Part shown: positions 62,713 to 64,000 of the stretch, piece after piece
Position numbering within the stretch: the first letter of the stretch is position 1
How the letters are laid out: the number at the start of each line of letters is the position of its first letter
From: CBDCYS01 sp965224215
Lineage (GTDB): Bacteria; Acidobacteriota; Terriglobia; Bryobacterales; UBA6623
Direction of reading: 5' to 3'
DNA length: 64,000 nt
Assembly: GCA_965224215.1 (NCBI GenBank)
Contig: CBDCYS010000067.1
Location: 62,001 to 126,000, forward strand
Program-made: the position numbers and the translations under genes
The notes under the pieces: model-generated
The model's database searches: none
Told to the model about the DNA's origin: nothing
Seen by the model: only the letters and a program-made list of their open reading frames with translations

Positions 62713-64000
62713 ATGTCACAACGGACCCTACATTGGATCGTCTTAGCGGCCATTCTGGCAGGTTTGCTGACGTTTGTGTCCAGCGCGCCAACTGCTGATT
62801 TATTCGGGCGCATCCACTTTGACGACGGCATCTACTTCGACTCGGCCAAGACGCTCAGCGAAGAAGGGCGTTACGTCGTCGCGAGCATGCCCGGTTTGCC
62901 GCCACAGACGAAATACCCGGTTTTCTATCCCTGGATGCTGTCTTGTGTGTGGAGCATTCATTCTGCCTTTCCAGCCAACGTCGACACGGCGGCGTGGCTC
63001 AGCGCCTTCTTCGGTTGCTGGTTCCTTCTCGTCTCGTTCCTTTGCCTGAGCCGCCAACCCGGAATTGGCCCATGGGTAGCGCTTGGTTGCGTGGCTCTCA
63101 CCAGTATCCGCCCGCATATCTTGGACATGAGCAGTTCGCTGATGAGCGATATGCCTTTCATGGCGTTCGCGGTGACGACTCTGCTGTTAGTCGAGATGGG
63201 ATTCGCCGACAAGAAACCGGCTGGGCTGGTGGTCCTTGCCGGTTTGTTCGCGGGGCTGACGTTTCTGACCCGAACATCGGGAGTAGCTTTTATCGCCGGC
63301 GTGATCGTCTGGGCCCTCGCGCGGAAACAATACGGCCGCTCGGCCTTGTTTGCCGGCGGCTGCGCGCCATTCTTGATTGGCCACTCTCTGTGGGTCGCGA
63401 TGAATTCCCAGGCACTTGCCCTCGCCGACACGGCTAGCCTCGGCTGGCGTCAGATCTGGACCTACCACACGAACTATGCGGAGTTTTGGAAGCTCAGTGT
63501 CCCGAGCTGGGACGTATTTCTCAACCTGTTGAGCGTCAACATCACCTCGCTACTGACCGTACCCGCCAGCATGGCGCTATTCCCACCCGCTGGCGGGGAA
63601 GGTTCCATGGTCGCCAAGCTGCTCGCAGTCGCGCTGAGCTTCGGCATCTTCAGCGGACTTCTTCGTCATTCGAAGTCGGCTGGTTTTGCTCCCGTTCACG
63701 TGGCGCTCGTATTCAGCGGAATCATTGGTTTGTTGTGGAATTTCCCCATCATGGCGCGGCTTCTGGCGGTTTTCCTGCCATGGTTCTATGTAGGTGTCTG
63801 GGTCGAGGGGCGCTATATTGGCGCGGCAACTCTGGACGTAGTGCGCTCGCAAAAGCCAAAGATCGAGAAAGCGTTCGCTTTAGTTTTCGCGTCGGGGTTG
63901 CTCTTTGTTTTTCTCTATGCCGCGCGCAGCCATTTCGTTGCCCGTCTGCGGTTTGGCCCCACGATGCAGCAACTGGCGGTTCAGTTCGGCGAGAAGGAGG
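62713..64000 (+). CDS. membrane glycosyltransferase, GT39/ArnT-like (3' end outside window)
   Basis: Open from ATG 62713 to the right edge (429 codons seen). First helix WIVLAAILAGLLTFV, then FGRIHFDDGIYFDSAKTLSEEG, the short periplasmic loop with a DD-type acidic pair at its start as in GT-C polyprenol-sugar transferases, and KYPVFYPWMLS. At least eight further helices follow, with MSSSLMSDMPFMAFAVTT and LAGLFAGLTFLTRTSGVAFIAG typical of the Dol-P-Man/ArnT group. It would transfer a sugar from a lipid carrier on the periplasmic side; acceptor unknown. Confidence 0.82.
   Translation, partial: MSQRTLHWIVLAAILAGLLTFVSSAPTADLFGRIHFDDGIYFDSAKTLSEEGRYVVASMPGLPPQTKYPVFYPWMLSCVWSIHSAFPANVDTAAWLSAFFGCWFLLVSFLCLSRQPGIGPWVALGCVALTSIRPHILDMSSSLMSDMPFMAFAVTTLLLVEMGFADKKPAGLVVLAGLFAGLTFLTRTSGVAFIAGVIVWALARKQYGRSALFAGGCAPFLIGHSLWVAMNSQALALADTASLGWRQIWTYHTNYAEFWKLSVPSWDVFLNLLSVNITSLLTVPASMALFPPAGGEGSMVAKLLAVALSFGIFSGLLRHSKSAGFAPVHVALVFSGIIGLLWNFPIMARLLAVFLPWFYVGVWVEGRYIGAATLDVVRSQKPKIEKAFALVFASGLLFVFLYAARSHFVARLRFGPTMQQLAVQFGEKE

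Overview
The window looks like a chromosomal piece of a high-GC, Gram-negative, aerobic heterotroph, most likely an Acidobacteriota member or close relative. The arguments are an alternative complex III (ACIII) plus aa3-type oxidase operon, a Ser/Thr kinase fused to a TolB/PD40-like propeller, a CRTAC1 (FG-GAP/UnbV) protein, a Tad pilus locus, Uma2, and multidomain malic enzyme. No rRNA, tRNA or CRISPR array is visible, so the assignment is inference.

Layout. 1-2.4 kb: end of a Tad/Flp pilus operon (cpaB-cpaF-tadB, minus). 2.9-7.7 kb: patatin-like phospholipase, type I glutamine synthetase, alpha/beta hydrolase. 8-9.7 kb: a Phd/PIN toxin-antitoxin module broken by an insertion sequence, with a frameshifted toxin. 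9.7-17.7 kb: acyl-CoA reductase-like and SDR oxidoreductases, a TPM/YgcG protein, a nucleotidyltransferase, an IS-interrupted lemA, two hypotheticals and a J-domain protein. 19-21 kb: frameshifted aquaporin and an Ldh-family dehydrogenase. 21.9-36.6 kb: one minus-strand respiratory operon actA-actB-actC-actD-actE-actF-(membrane protein)-SCO-coxII-coxI-coxIII-coxIV, which would pass electrons from quinol through ACIII and c-type cytochromes to O2. 37-38.2 kb: sialidase. 38.6-40.2 kb: nested IS wreck. 40.3-46.9 kb: FkbM methyltransferase, ABC exporter (permease IS-interrupted), Uma2 protein, Na+-dependent transporter. 47-54.1 kb: a degraded PQQ-dehydrogenase / cytochrome c / CRTAC1 locus. 54.2-64 kb: enolase-superfamily enzyme, receptor-like kinase, malic enzyme, an IS1380 copy, and the start of a membrane glycosyltransferase running off the right edge.

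The dominant theme is mobile-element load and gene decay. Four near-identical 1.03-kb IS1595-family copies each have a perfect 8-bp target duplication; there are two more IS1595-family elements, two 1.8-kb IS1380-family copies, an IS1380 remnant and a degenerate IS4-like element. They interrupt an antitoxin, lemA, coxIII, an ABC permease, a PQQ dehydrogenase and a cytochrome c. Several other genes carry frameshifts or in-frame TAG codons (actB, PQQ dehydrogenase, aquaporin, PIN toxin, CRTAC1). TAG is also a normal terminator here, so these look like decay rather than recoding.

Most worth a second look: a pair of about 115-nt dispersed elements with a covarying hairpin (4913-5033 and 36781-36893); the in-frame TAG that splits actB; an IS that cuts off the first codons of coxIII but supplies a new in-frame ATG; and palindromic repeats threaded through the respiratory operon, one of them read into the ActE N-terminus.
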